Positions 52,337-61,979 are shown, counted from the stretch's first letter. The stretch is DNA of 64,000 nucleotides from Gilvirhabdus luticola (GCF_032583975.1 NZ_JAWHTF010000001.1); one strand, 5' to 3'. Notes: generated by a model from the letters alone, not told the origin. A program made the numbers and translations.

Positions 52337-54010
52337 ATGAATACAAGAAGAGTATTATTGATTTTATGTTTCGTAGTTTTTGTTAATTGTGAAAACAAGA
52401 AAAAAATTGAAACGCAAAAAGTAGTTTCTCAAAATACTGAAGAGCCATTTATTTGGGAAGGAGCCAATATTTATTTTCTTTTAACAGATAGATTTAATAA
52501 TGGAGATATTGCTAATGATACAATTATTGATAGATCGGTTAAGACTGGAAAACTTCGTGGTTTTGAAGGTGGTGATATTAAAGGTGTGACTCAAAAAATA
52601 GAAGAAGGCTATTTTACAGACCTTGGTATTAATGCCATTTGGATGACTCCAATTGTAGAGCAAATTTATGGCGCTACAGATGAAGGTACTGGCAATACAT
52701 ATGGATATCATGGATATTGGACTAAAGATTGGACAAGGATTGATCCAAATTATGGAACAAAAGAAGATTTGAAAGCACTGGTTGATGTTGCTCATAAAAA
52801 CGGAATTCGCATTATACTAGATGCTGTGATTAATCATACAGGCCCTGTTACTGAAATAGATCCTGTTTGGCCGAGTGATTGGGTAAGAACAGAACCTCAA
52901 TGTCAATACAATAATTATGAAAATACAATCACATGTACATTGGTAAAGAATCTTCCAGATATAAAAACTGAAAGCAACGATAATGTTGAACTACCAGATC
53001 AATTGGTTGAAAAATGGAAAGCAGAAGGTCGTTATGAAGAAGAGGTTGCAGAACTAGAAGAATTTTTTAAAAGAACTGGTCATCCAAGAGCACCTCGTTT
53101 TTATATCATGAAATGGCTTACAGACTATATTACTGAATTTGGTTTTGATGGTTACAGATGTGATACTGTAAAGCATACTGAAGAACATGTATGGCAAGAG
53201 TTCAAAACAGAGTGCGATTATGCATTTAACCAATTCAAAAAAGAAAACCCAGATAAAGTATTAGATGATAATAAGTTTTATTTAGTTGGTGAAGTATATA
53301 ATTATGGAATTAGCGGTGGAAAATATTTTGACTTTGGTGATAAAAAAGTAAACTACTTTGATGATATGTTTGCAAGTCAGATAAATTTTGAATTTAAATG
53401 GAACGCTGCTCAAATGAATATAGAAGATATGTTTGTGAAATATGACTCCATACTTCAAGTTCAATTAAAAAGTTATGGTGTATTAAATTATTTAAGCTCG
53501 CATGATGATGGTAGTCCATTCGATCCAAAAAGAGAAAAACCGTTTGAGACTGCGACAAAATTATTGTTATCGCCAGGAACATCGCAAGTGTATTATGGTG
53601 ATGAATCAAATAGATCACTTGTTATTGAAGAAACAATAGGCGATGCTACATTACGTTCTTTCATGAATTGGGATGATGTTAAGCATGATAAATACACACA
53701 GTCAATATTATCACATTGGCAAAAGCTTGGTCAGTTTAGAAAAAATCATCCAGCCATTGGTGCAGGAAAACACAAAATGATAACTGAAAAACCATTCACC
53801 TTTTATAGAAGTTTCACTAAAGAGGGTTTCGAAGATTTTGTTGTGATTGGGTTAGATTTACCAAAAGGAACTAAATCATTAAATGTATCTGCTGTTTTTA
53901 AAAATGGAGACCTTGTTCACGATGCATATTCTATGCAAAATGTAAAAGTTAATGATGGACAAGTTAATATTGAATCCGAATTTAATATTGTGCTATTAGA
54001 AAAGATATAA
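52337..54010 (+). CDS. GH13 alpha-amylase lipoprotein
   Basis: This 557-residue lipoprotein (signal ending VFVNC, Cys18) has a compact GH13 barrel. Region I is DAVINHTGP, the nucleophile is Asp276 in DGYRCDTVKH, the acid/base is Glu319 in LVGEVYNYG, and the third acid is in SSHDDGSPFD. A calcium-type domain B with YGYHGYWTKDW is seen. The C-terminal beta domain is short. It is the last gene of the rightward operon and is closed by a strong stem-loop terminator. Substrate is alpha-glucan by family and locus; exact product is not determinable. Confidence 0.92.
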   Translation: MNTRRVLLILCFVVFVNCENKKKIETQKVVSQNTEEPFIWEGANIYFLLTDRFNNGDIANDTIIDRSVKTGKLRGFEGGDIKGVTQKIEEGYFTDLGINAIWMTPIVEQIYGATDEGTGNTYGYHGYWTKDWTRIDPNYGTKEDLKALVDVAHKNGIRIILDAVINHTGPVTEIDPVWPSDWVRTEPQCQYNNYENTITCTLVKNLPDIKTESNDNVELPDQLVEKWKAEGRYEEEVAELEEFFKRTGHPRAPRFYIMKWLTDYITEFGFDGYRCDTVKHTEEHVWQEFKTECDYAFNQFKKENPDKVLDDNKFYLVGEVYNYGISGGKYFDFGDKKVNYFDDMFASQINFEFKWNAAQMNIEDMFVKYDSILQVQLKSYGVLNYLSSHDDGSPFDPKREKPFETATKLLLSPGTSQVYYGDESNRSLVIEETIGDATLRSFMNWDDVKHDKYTQSILSHWQKLGQFRKNHPAIGAGKHKMITEKPFTFYRSFTKEGFEDFVVIGLDLPKGTKSLNVSAVFKNGDLVHDAYSMQNVKVNDGQVNIESEFNIVLLEKI

Positions 54011-54015
54011 AAAAA

Positions 54016-54042
54016 AAGCTTCAATCAAGTTGAAGCTTTTTT
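54016..54042. terminator. Bidirectional Rho-independent terminator
   Basis: A perfect 9-bp stem (AAGCTTCAA, 54016-54024, with TTGAAGCTT, 54030-54038) and a 5-base loop are flanked by A9 on the left (54009-54017) and T6 on the right. It works in both directions between the rightward amylase gene and the leftward membrane-protein gene. It is the only convergent junction in the window with room for a terminator. Confidence 0.88.
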
Positions 54043-54059
54043 ATTTATTTACCATTCAT

Positions 54060-54467
54060 TTATTCAGTGGATGCTGATGAGAATTTACCATAAATCAGAC
54101 TGGTTATTATTCCTAAAACAGTGAAAACAACTAGATTTAAAATACCATTAACAATGGTGTCGCCTAAAGCCATGTGAGAGAATGCAAGATCAAACCAGCG
54201 CTCGCCAAACCCGATTAGTATTCCAACCCATAAACCAAATTGAGCTCCTTCAGAAACACTATGGTGTCCTCTGGCCCATTTTGAATAGATTGTAGAAAAT
54301 GCAAAAGCTGTGATTAAACAGGCAATAATTAAATGCAGATGTTCAGGATTACTTTCTTCATTTGATGAAAAAAAGTAAGGCCCAACAACTTCCCATAAAA
54401 AGAACCCTCCAAAATACGTCCAAATGGCTCCTACTAATGTCGAAATTAAATTTGTTTTTGAAAACAT
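54060..54467 (-). CDS. Small four-helix membrane protein, function unknown
   Basis: This 135-residue protein is mostly hydrophobic, with about four transmembrane segments (near LVGAIWTYFGGFFLWEVVG, LHLIIACLITAFAFSTIY, FGLWVGILIGFG and ILNLVVFTVLGIITSLIYG). Polar loops carry SNEESNPEHLH and KWARGHHSVSEG. The glycine-rich helices and repeated small residues suggest a compact bundle. I do not recognise a named family with confidence. It stands alone, with its own 168-base noncoding upstream region shared with the GAF gene; I see no clear promoter there. Confidence 0.8.
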   Translation of the reverse strand: MFSKTNLISTLVGAIWTYFGGFFLWEVVGPYFFSSNEESNPEHLHLIIACLITAFAFSTIYSKWARGHHSVSEGAQFGLWVGILIGFGERWFDLAFSHMALGDTIVNGILNLVVFTVLGIITSLIYGKFSSASTE

Positions 54468-54635
54468 AATAATTAGTTTTAGTTAGTAAATATGAAATTA
54501 AATATAGTCAAAATTGTGATATTCATAATAAAACCATAAAAATATTATGAACAATTTAATTTGTTACAATTGACCTATTTTTACGTCTAATTAAAAATAT
54601 TATTAACTTTATAGTATTTTAAAGATTAAAGGCAA

Positions 54636-57011
54636 ATGAATAACGAAGATTACTTGGAGTCTCCAATGCTCATAAAAATAAGCTTTAATAAGTTGTTAGA
54701 GCAGTATGAGAAATTGGCAAATAGCGAAGACAAGTTTATTTCAGAAAAGGCTAGACGTATATTGAAAATCCAAGAGCATATTCCTGAATTAAGAGAAGGT
54801 TTCACAGATTTTTCTTTATTAGATAAGTATGCAAAAGAAATAAAATTCATTTTGCAAGATTCATTTAGTGAAGTTTTGACCCACAACGAAATAAAAGCTG
54901 CGTCTGTACCATTTCAAAATACGATATTCAACCTTTCAGAAAGATTTAAAAAAATAATAGGTACTGCAGGGAACGACTTTGAGCTTAAGATACAGAACAT
55001 GCCAAAAGGCGATACTTATATTATTGCATGTACAATCATTTTAAAATTTTGTTATGGTTACAATTTGAATTTAAGACGACCGTTTTTTTACGAAATACCT
55101 GATGCAGATGGTATAATTCGTTACTACAAAATTTTATACAATGCTGATTTTGTTGAAATCATTCGTACAGAACGCGCAAAAAAAATCACTCAAGAAGATG
55201 TTGATGAGTTACTGGATAATTATGATGATTTAAATCTGTGGAAAAAAAAGTTTCCGGCTGAAGGTTATATTTTTAAGGGATTTGTTATTTCTAATATGTT
55301 TGATGTTACTGACGATCAGTCTATATCTAACATCAAATCTAGCTTAATTTCAGAAGGTCAACTTTACAGTGAAAAACCTACGTCAGTATTTCATGATATT
55401 TTCCGTTCTTTTTTGAATATTAAAGATTTAGAAGTAGGCTTTTCCCACTTTGATAGAGAAAATAAAACTTTTAGGCGGTTTTATGGAGGAGTAGGTTTAA
55501 ACAGTTATTTATTGAATAACGAAGATCACATGACTTGTAAAGAATCCCTATGTAAATGGTCATATAATCAATTAATTAATGAAAACAAGTATTTTTCGAT
55601 TTCAGATATAGATAAAGCCTATGAGTTGTCAAAAGGTAAGGCGCCACAAATAAACGCTTTTAAAGAGCAAGGTATTAAGAGTGTTGTATTGGCCCCAATT
55701 GCCAATAATAAAGAATTACTCGGAATTTTAGAATTTGTGTCTTACAAACCTAAAGTATTAAACAGTATAAATGCCAATAAACTTACAGATGTGCTGCCAT
55801 TTATTTTGAGTGCTGTAGAACGTTCTAAAGCCGAAAGAGAAAACTTAATTGAAGCCATAATTCAGCAAGAATGCACTTCTATACATCCTAGTGTACATTG
55901 GAGGTTTAAGGACGAAGCTAGCAATTTTATTAAAGAACTGGCCAAAGGAAATGATGTATCGTTTAAGAAGGTAACCTTTGAAGATGTTTATCCACTCTAT
56001 GGCCAAATAGATATTAAAGGTTCTTCCGAAGCAAGAAATAGAGCAACGGTTAAAGACCTAAAATTACAACTTAATGAAGCTAAAGAAATAATAGAAGTCG
56101 TATTAAAAGCTAACAATTTACCTATTTATGAAGAATTAATATTTCAGATCGATGGTTTTTTAGAAGATTTAGAAAGTCATTTTCAAGTGGATTCAGAACA
56201 AAGAATAACCTCTTTTTTCAGAAATGAAATCACTCAATTATTTTATCATTTGTTAAAAGAGAAAGTTTTATCATCAAGAATTGATGAATACTTTAATAGA
56301 ATAGATAATAAATTAAATGTCATATATAAGTTCAGAAAACAATATGATGATACCATTTCTTTAATCAATGAAAAGATGAGCATGCTTTTAGATAATAAAC
56401 AAGTTGAAGCACAAGAAATGTATCCTCACTTTTTTGAGAGATTTAAAACAGATGGCGTTGAACATAACATGTATATTGGCCAATCTATAACAAGAGAAGA
56501 TACCTTTAATAAAATTTATCTCTACAATTTAAGGCTATGGCAGTTGCAAGTGATGTGTGAGATGGAGAATGAGTATTACCGGCTTCAGAATGATCTTCCA
56601 ATAAAATTTGATGCAACATCAATGATACTTGTTTTTGGGTCGCCATTAGCAATTAGTTTTAGAATGGATGAAAAACAATTTGATGTTGATGGTACCTATA
56701 ATGCAAGATATGAGATTGTAAAAAAGAGGGTTGATAAGGCTTTCATAAAAGGAACAAAAGAGAGAATTACCAAAAAAGGAAAAATTACTATTGTGTATTC
56801 ACAAAAGAGTGATGAATCAGAATATTTAAAATACATTAAGTTTTTGCAATCTAAACACTATTTGGGCAATGATGTTGAGATAGTTGAATTACAAGATCTC
56901 CAAGCAGTAACGGGGCTTAAGGCCATAAGAGTAAGTATTCTATATAATAAAAATCAAGATGATAAAGAATTCTATACATACGACGATTTAATGAAAGAAA
57001 TAAAGGCTTAA
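54636..57011 (+). CDS. GAF-domain protein, large cytoplasmic
   Basis: This 791-residue soluble protein contains a GAF-like domain at about residues 240-400 (VFHDIFRSFLNIKDLEVGFSHF and SVVLAPIANNKELLGILEF). N- and C-terminal regions are long and helical and show no standard output domain: no histidine kinase, GGDEF or helix-turn-helix motif is visible. The final ~150 residues include an alternating strand pattern (GKITIVYSQKSDESEYLKY). It ends in a TTAA overlap with the convergent HD/Pycsar-effector-like gene. A sensory or signalling role is inferred from the GAF domain only. Confidence 0.8.
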   Translation: MNNEDYLESPMLIKISFNKLLEQYEKLANSEDKFISEKARRILKIQEHIPELREGFTDFSLLDKYAKEIKFILQDSFSEVLTHNEIKAASVPFQNTIFNLSERFKKIIGTAGNDFELKIQNMPKGDTYIIACTIILKFCYGYNLNLRRPFFYEIPDADGIIRYYKILYNADFVEIIRTERAKKITQEDVDELLDNYDDLNLWKKKFPAEGYIFKGFVISNMFDVTDDQSISNIKSSLISEGQLYSEKPTSVFHDIFRSFLNIKDLEVGFSHFDRENKTFRRFYGGVGLNSYLLNNEDHMTCKESLCKWSYNQLINENKYFSISDIDKAYELSKGKAPQINAFKEQGIKSVVLAPIANNKELLGILEFVSYKPKVLNSINANKLTDVLPFILSAVERSKAERENLIEAIIQQECTSIHPSVHWRFKDEASNFIKELAKGNDVSFKKVTFEDVYPLYGQIDIKGSSEARNRATVKDLKLQLNEAKEIIEVVLKANNLPIYEELIFQIDGFLEDLESHFQVDSEQRITSFFRNEITQLFYHLLKEKVLSSRIDEYFNRIDNKLNVIYKFRKQYDDTISLINEKMSMLLDNKQVEAQEMYPHFFERFKTDGVEHNMYIGQSITREDTFNKIYLYNLRLWQLQVMCEMENEYYRLQNDLPIKFDATSMILVFGSPLAISFRMDEKQFDVDGTYNARYEIVKKRVDKAFIKGTKERITKKGKITIVYSQKSDESEYLKYIKFLQSKHYLGNDVEIVELQDLQAVTGLKAIRVSILYNKNQDDKEFYTYDDLMKEIKA

Positions 57012-58204
57012 TTCTCTATATACTGAAAAGCAATTGCAAAAGCTGTAACACTAACTAAAATACCTATAATGAAAATGGTATATGTAATGCGCAATATTTT
57101 GTATTTCCTATCAAGCACCTTGCCTAAAAAATAAAGGTCTTTAATTAATGAGTTGTATAAATAATCTTTGTCTTTCATAAGCTCGTTCATAGCCCATTCA
57201 AAATCGTCTAATTTCATCTTATGAAAGTTACCAAAGAACAATAAATTAACCTTTTTATTTTCAACGTCTTCCTTTGTAAATTTTCCACTTGTTACATTTG
57301 GTCTTGTTGCCAAGACAGATAATACCATGGCTGCTATGGTAAAAGTAATAAAAATAATTGTCGGATAAATTAAATAACCATTTGAAGGGTTATCGAGCTT
57401 TGGAATTAGATTAGATAACAACAATGAGATAATAATGGCATTTACCGAAAGTAAAATATTCGCCTTTGTATCAGCAATGTCACTCAAATCAATATGATTT
57501 CTTAAAGTTACCCTAAACATAGTTTCTATGCCACGTTCAGGGATTTTTGCTCTCTTTTTTTTGAGCGCAAGTTCTTCATTTTTTACTTTATCTTTAACTT
57601 CAGTTTGTTTGTGTTTATTTAAATTTTTGAATAAAGAAGCAAGATTAATGTCTTTTCCTGTTTGCCAATTATTTAGTGCAAAATTTGTATGAAAATTGTG
57701 CTTTTTGGTTAAAAACAATATGTTCTCTTCTGTCCACTCTACATCAGTAAACAATTTATTGCGGGTTAATCTCCACTCATTTCTTAATAGTTCACTTATT
57801 TGAATAAACTCATTGTCCTTAAAATGCCCATAATCGGAATCGCAAATAACTTTTTCAAACAAAGTTTTAGGCTCGTAATCCATTTTTGTCGCCAAAATCA
57901 ATTTAGAGATAACTTCTACCCTTTGTTCATCTATTCCATTTTCTAATAAAAAAGATTTAGCAATTTCGGCACTTTTAGCTTCATGATTATCACATCCTTC
58001 TATAAATCCTGTGTCATGAAACCAGGCTGCTAAAATCAAATTTTCGGCGTCAATTCCAGATATGCCTTCACCTTCAATAATTTCTTGAATACTTTTAACA
58101 ACTCGTCTTGTATGACCTAAATTGTGGTATACATAAACATGAGAAAGTTTATTTGCTAGAAGGTTTGAAACAAATATCTCTACTTCTTTAAGTAAATTAG
58201 TCAT
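57008..58204 (-). CDS. HD phosphohydrolase fused to Pycsar-effector-type membrane domain (PycTM-like)
   Basis: This 398-residue protein has an N-terminal HD domain (about 5-170) with HNLGHTRR (His27, His31), AAWFHDTGF (His63, Asp64) and VICDSDYG (Asp122), a full H-HD-D metal site. A basic linker (about 195-225) leads to a C-terminal membrane domain whose LRNHIDLSDIADTKANILLS segment is the hallmark of the DUF5706/Pycsar effector family. Three transmembrane helices follow (about 250-266, 278-300, 374-394). PycTM effectors respond to cyclic pyrimidine nucleotides and disrupt the membrane. No cyclase gene is adjacent, so a housekeeping signalling role is as likely as defence. It is divergent from the next gene across about 40 bases. 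Confidence 0.85.
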   Translation of the reverse strand: MTNLLKEVEIFVSNLLANKLSHVYVYHNLGHTRRVVKSIQEIIEGEGISGIDAENLILAAWFHDTGFIEGCDNHEAKSAEIAKSFLLENGIDEQRVEVISKLILATKMDYEPKTLFEKVICDSDYGHFKDNEFIQISELLRNEWRLTRNKLFTDVEWTEENILFLTKKHNFHTNFALNNWQTGKDINLASLFKNLNKHKQTEVKDKVKNEELALKKKRAKIPERGIETMFRVTLRNHIDLSDIADTKANILLSVNAIIISLLLSNLIPKLDNPSNGYLIYPTIIFITFTIAAMVLSVLATRPNVTSGKFTKEDVENKKVNLLFFGNFHKMKLDDFEWAMNELMKDKDYLYNSLIKDLYFLGKVLDRKYKILRITYTIFIIGILVSVTAFAIAFQYIEN

Positions 58205-58243
58205 TCATTGATTATTTTTACTAAAATAGTTAATTATTTATTT

Positions 58244-61200
58244 ATGAGGTTTTATAAAAACACATTACTACTTTTTGTGTTATTGCTTATAACTGCTTGT
58301 GCTACTTATAAGCCACAATACGATGCAAATTATGTGCAAGAAAATTTCCCTTATGACAAAACGATTAAACATTCATTTTATTTGATTGGAGATGGAGGCA
58401 ATTCACCTTTAGGAGAACAGACTGGTACATTAAAAATGCTAGAGGCAGATTTAAAAACAGCATCTAAACACAGTACGCTACTTTTTCTCGGAGACAATAT
58501 TTATCCTCATGGTATGCCAAAAAAGGATGAGAAGCAACGTGCATTTGCTGAACATCAACTAAAAGCACAAACGCAGTTAGCAAAAGACTTTAAAGGAAGA
58601 ACTATTTTTATTCCTGGAAATCATGATTGGTATTCAGATGGGTTAAAAGGATTAAAACGTCAAGAAAAATTTATTGAAGATTTAATTGGGAAAAACACAT
58701 TTTTACCCGAAGATGGTTGTCCATTAAAGAGAATTAAAATAGGTAGCGATATTGTGCTGCTTATTGTTGACTCGTCATGGTACTTAACTAATTGGGACAA
58801 ACATCCAACCATGAATGATGATTGCGAAATTCAAACTAGAGGAGCTTTTTTTGATAAATTTGAAAGTGAAATAAAAAAAGCAAGAGGAAAAACAACCATT
58901 GTAGCTATTCATCATCCAATGTTTACAAATGGACCTCATGGTGGTCAATACGATTTTAAATCTCACATGACACCACTTCCAGGTTTAGGAACTTTAAAAA
59001 ATGTGATCAGGAAAACAAGTGGTATTTCGCCAGAAGATTTACAAAACAAAAGATACACAGAATTTAGAAAACGCATCGTTACCTTATCTCAAGAAAATGA
59101 TAAAGTCATTTTTGTCTCTGGACATGAACATAATTTACAATACATAATTAAGGACAATATACCTCAAATTATTAGTGGTTCAGGTTCTAAAATAAATCCT
59201 ACTCGAAATATAAATGGCGGTAAATTCAGTTCAGGAGAGTCTGGTTATGCTAGACTGGATGTTTTTGAAAATGGTTCGTCGCATGTTCGTTTTTATTCGG
59301 CAACAGAAAATAAAGTTGTTTTCGAATCTTCAGTTTTAGCTGAAGATAAAAAATATGATACGTCTAAATTTGATGCTATATTTCCAAATGAAGAAATAGC
59401 TTCAATTTATACTAAAGAAGAAACTACAAAAAGTGATTTTTACACCAAAGTTTGGGGAAAGCGTTACAGACAAGATTATAGTGTAAATGTTACAGCACCA
59501 ACAGTTAATTTGGATACACTATTTGGAGGATTAAAACCTATTAGAAAAGGAGGAGGACACCAATCCTTATCTTTAAGATTAGAAGATAAAAATGGCAAAG
59601 AATATGTGTTAAGAGCCATGAGAAAAAGTGCTGTACAATACATTCAGGCCGTTGGATTTAAAGATCAGTATGTAAAAACTGATTTTGAAGATACTGCAAC
59701 GGAAGATTTATTGCTCGATTTTTTCGCAGGTTCACATCCATATTCATCTTTCGTTGTTCCCACACTTTCAAAAGCTGTTGATATTTATCATACAAATCCT
59801 GTGTTGTATTATGTGCCAAAGCAAAAAGCGCTTGGTAATTTTAATAATGAATTTGGAGATGAATTGTATATGATTGAAGAACGCCCAGGAGATGGTCATG
59901 GAGATAATTCAAGTTTTGGTTTTTCAAACAAAATTATTAGTACAGACGATATGCTTTACGATCTTCATAAAAATGAAAATCATAGTATTGATGAAGAGAT
60001 GTATATACGGGCTCGATTGTTTGATATGGTTATTGGCGACTGGGATAGACACCAAGACCAATGGCGTTGGGCAATATTTAAAGAAAATGGAAAAACAATT
60101 TACAGACCTGTTCCACGAGATAGAGATCAGGCATTTTCAATTATGAGTGATGGCTTTTTACCAAACATACTCACAAAACTAATACCTGGTTTACGTTTAT
60201 TAGAAGCCTATGATGAAGAATTAAAAAGCCCCAAGTGGTTTAATTTAGAACCTTATCCTTTAGATAAAGCATTGATTACAAAATCTGATAAATCTGTTTG
60301 GGATGTACAAATACAGCAAATAGTTGATGTATTAAATGATGATGTTATTAATAAGGCATTTACTAATCTCCCAAAAGAAGTTAATCAACAATCGGTTAAA
60401 GAAATAAAAAGAAAATTAAAGGGAAGGTTGAATAACTTACAAGAAATATCCGATGCATATTATGCTTATTTAAATAAGTATGTAGTCATTATCGGAACAG
60501 ATAAAGACGATGTATTTGAGGTTACAAGATTAGCAAATGGTAATACAAAAGTTGAAGCTTTTAGAATTAAAAAAGGAAAAAAAGGAGATATCTTTCATAG
60601 TAGAACTTATAATACAAGAGATACCAAAGAAATATGGATTTATGGTTTAGATGATGATGATGTTTTTAAAGTTTCTGGCAATGGTGATAAACTGATTAAA
60701 GTTCGTATAATAGGAGGACAAAATAAAGACACTTATGATATAGAAAACGGAAAATCAATAGTGCTTTATGATTATAAATCTAAAGAGAATAAATTTTTGA
60801 ATGATAATGGAAAGAAAAGCCTCACAGATGATTATGGAATTAATGTTTACGATTATAAGAAACTAAAAAATGATTCTAACGAGCTCATTCCTACGATTGG
60901 AATAAATCCTGATGATGGTTTTAAAATAGGGTTTTTAGATAAATACACGACTTACAAATTCGAACAAAACCCGTTTACAACACAGCATACATTTTCCGGA
61001 GCATATTATTTTTCCACCAATGGATTTGAGTTAAAATATGGTGGAGAGTTTGCTAACATATTCCAAAACTGGAATTTTAAAATTGAGTCTGTTTTTACAA
61101 GTCCAAACTACAGTATTAACTTTTTTGGATATGGAAACAGTACACCAAATAATGAAGCTGACGATAATGATGGTATTGATGTAGATAAAGATTATAACAG

Positions 61201-61948
61201 AGTAAAATTAAGCACCTTTAGTTTATCACCTTCACTAGTTTGGAGAGGGCAATTGGATGCACAGTTTAAATTTGGATTAAGATATGAATCTATTGAAGTA
61301 GAAGAAATAGAAGACAGATATATTAACACATTTTATGTTGAAAATAACGAAGAAAGTCATAATCATTTTTTTGGAGTGGAAACATCTTATGAATTTGAAA
61401 ATAGAGATTACAAAGCATTTCCAACATTAGGAATGGGTTTTAGTCTTACTGCTGGATATAGATCAAACTTAAAAGAATCAAAAGGGTTTGGTTACATAAT
61501 TCCATCATTGAGTTTTAATTATAAAATTGATTCAGAAGGACAGTTGGTTTTTGCAACAAAATTTAAAGGTCATTTAAATATAGGTGATGATTTTGAGTTT
61601 TACCAAGCAGCAAGTATAGGAGGTGACGATGGACTTCGTGGTTACAGAAATCAACGCTTTACTGGCAAAAGTTCATTTTATCAAAGTACAGACATACGAT
61701 TAAATTTACACGAAACCAAAACGTCTATTGTACCATTAATTATTGGAATTTATGGAGGTTTCGATTATGGTCGAGTTTGGATTGATAATAGTTTAGTAAC
61801 AGAATTGGATTATAATACAAATGGAATGAATACCTCTATTGGTGGTGGTGTTTTTTTTAATGCTTTAGATGTATTATCATGTAATCTAGCAACTTTTAAT
61901 AGTGATGATGGTTTGAGGCTTACTTTTGCTTTTGGATTTGAGTTTTAA
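58244..61948 (+). CDS. Outer-membrane lipoprotein: metallophosphatase, kinase-like middle domain, BamA/Omp85-type barrel
   Basis: From ATG 58244 the product is 1234 residues with a lipoprotein signal ending LLITAC (Cys19). An in-frame TTG at 58208 would spoil the signal. Residues about 40-360 are a calcineurin-like phosphatase with GDGG (49), FLGDN (81), GNHDW (125) and GHEH (293). Residues about 425-720 carry RKGGGHQSLSLRL (434), VLRAMRK (455), IEERPGDG (544), GDWDRHQDQW (598) and RDRDQAF (625), a pattern like atypical kinases. A repeat-rich beta stretch follows, and the last ~300 residues form a surface-antigen/BamA-like barrel ending in FAFGFEF. The protein appears to be a barrel-anchored phosphotransfer enzyme; its substrate is unknown. 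Confidence 0.82.
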   Translation: MRFYKNTLLLFVLLLITACATYKPQYDANYVQENFPYDKTIKHSFYLIGDGGNSPLGEQTGTLKMLEADLKTASKHSTLLFLGDNIYPHGMPKKDEKQRAFAEHQLKAQTQLAKDFKGRTIFIPGNHDWYSDGLKGLKRQEKFIEDLIGKNTFLPEDGCPLKRIKIGSDIVLLIVDSSWYLTNWDKHPTMNDDCEIQTRGAFFDKFESEIKKARGKTTIVAIHHPMFTNGPHGGQYDFKSHMTPLPGLGTLKNVIRKTSGISPEDLQNKRYTEFRKRIVTLSQENDKVIFVSGHEHNLQYIIKDNIPQIISGSGSKINPTRNINGGKFSSGESGYARLDVFENGSSHVRFYSATENKVVFESSVLAEDKKYDTSKFDAIFPNEEIASIYTKEETTKSDFYTKVWGKRYRQDYSVNVTAPTVNLDTLFGGLKPIRKGGGHQSLSLRLEDKNGKEYVLRAMRKSAVQYIQAVGFKDQYVKTDFEDTATEDLLLDFFAGSHPYSSFVVPTLSKAVDIYHTNPVLYYVPKQKALGNFNNEFGDELYMIEERPGDGHGDNSSFGFSNKIISTDDMLYDLHKNENHSIDEEMYIRARLFDMVIGDWDRHQDQWRWAIFKENGKTIYRPVPRDRDQAFSIMSDGFLPNILTKLIPGLRLLEAYDEELKSPKWFNLEPYPLDKALITKSDKSVWDVQIQQIVDVLNDDVINKAFTNLPKEVNQQSVKEIKRKLKGRLNNLQEISDAYYAYLNKYVVIIGTDKDDVFEVTRLANGNTKVEAFRIKKGKKGDIFHSRTYNTRDTKEIWIYGLDDDDVFKVSGNGDKLIKVRIIGGQNKDTYDIENGKSIVLYDYKSKENKFLNDNGKKSLTDDYGINVYDYKKLKNDSNELIPTIGINPDDGFKIGFLDKYTTYKFEQNPFTTQHTFSGAYYFSTNGFELKYGGEFANIFQNWNFKIESVFTSPNYSINFFGYGNSTPNNEADDNDGIDVDKDYNRVKLSTFSLSPSLVWRGQLDAQFKFGLRYESIEVEEIEDRYINTFYVENNEESHNHFFGVETSYEFENRDYKAFPTLGMGFSLTAGYRSNLKESKGFGYIIPSLSFNYKIDSEGQLVFATKFKGHLNIGDDFEFYQAASIGGDDGLRGYRNQRFTGKSSFYQSTDIRLNLHETKTSIVPLIIGIYGGFDYGRVWIDNSLVTELDYNTNGMNTSIGGGVFFNALDVLSCNLATFNSDDGLRLTFAFGFEF

Positions 61949-61979
61949 TCTATATAAATTCAACTAGATTATAAATTGT

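Noticed and set aside
57008..58204. Calling a complete Pycsar anti-phage system
   Set aside because: No nucleotidyl cyclase gene is adjacent; neighbours are a GAF protein and an outer-membrane phosphatase. Only the effector-type domain is supported.
58208..58243. TTG start for the phosphatase-barrel lipoprotein
   Set aside because: It would put twelve residues, including hydrophobic ones, before a proper lipoprotein signal that begins at ATG 58244.
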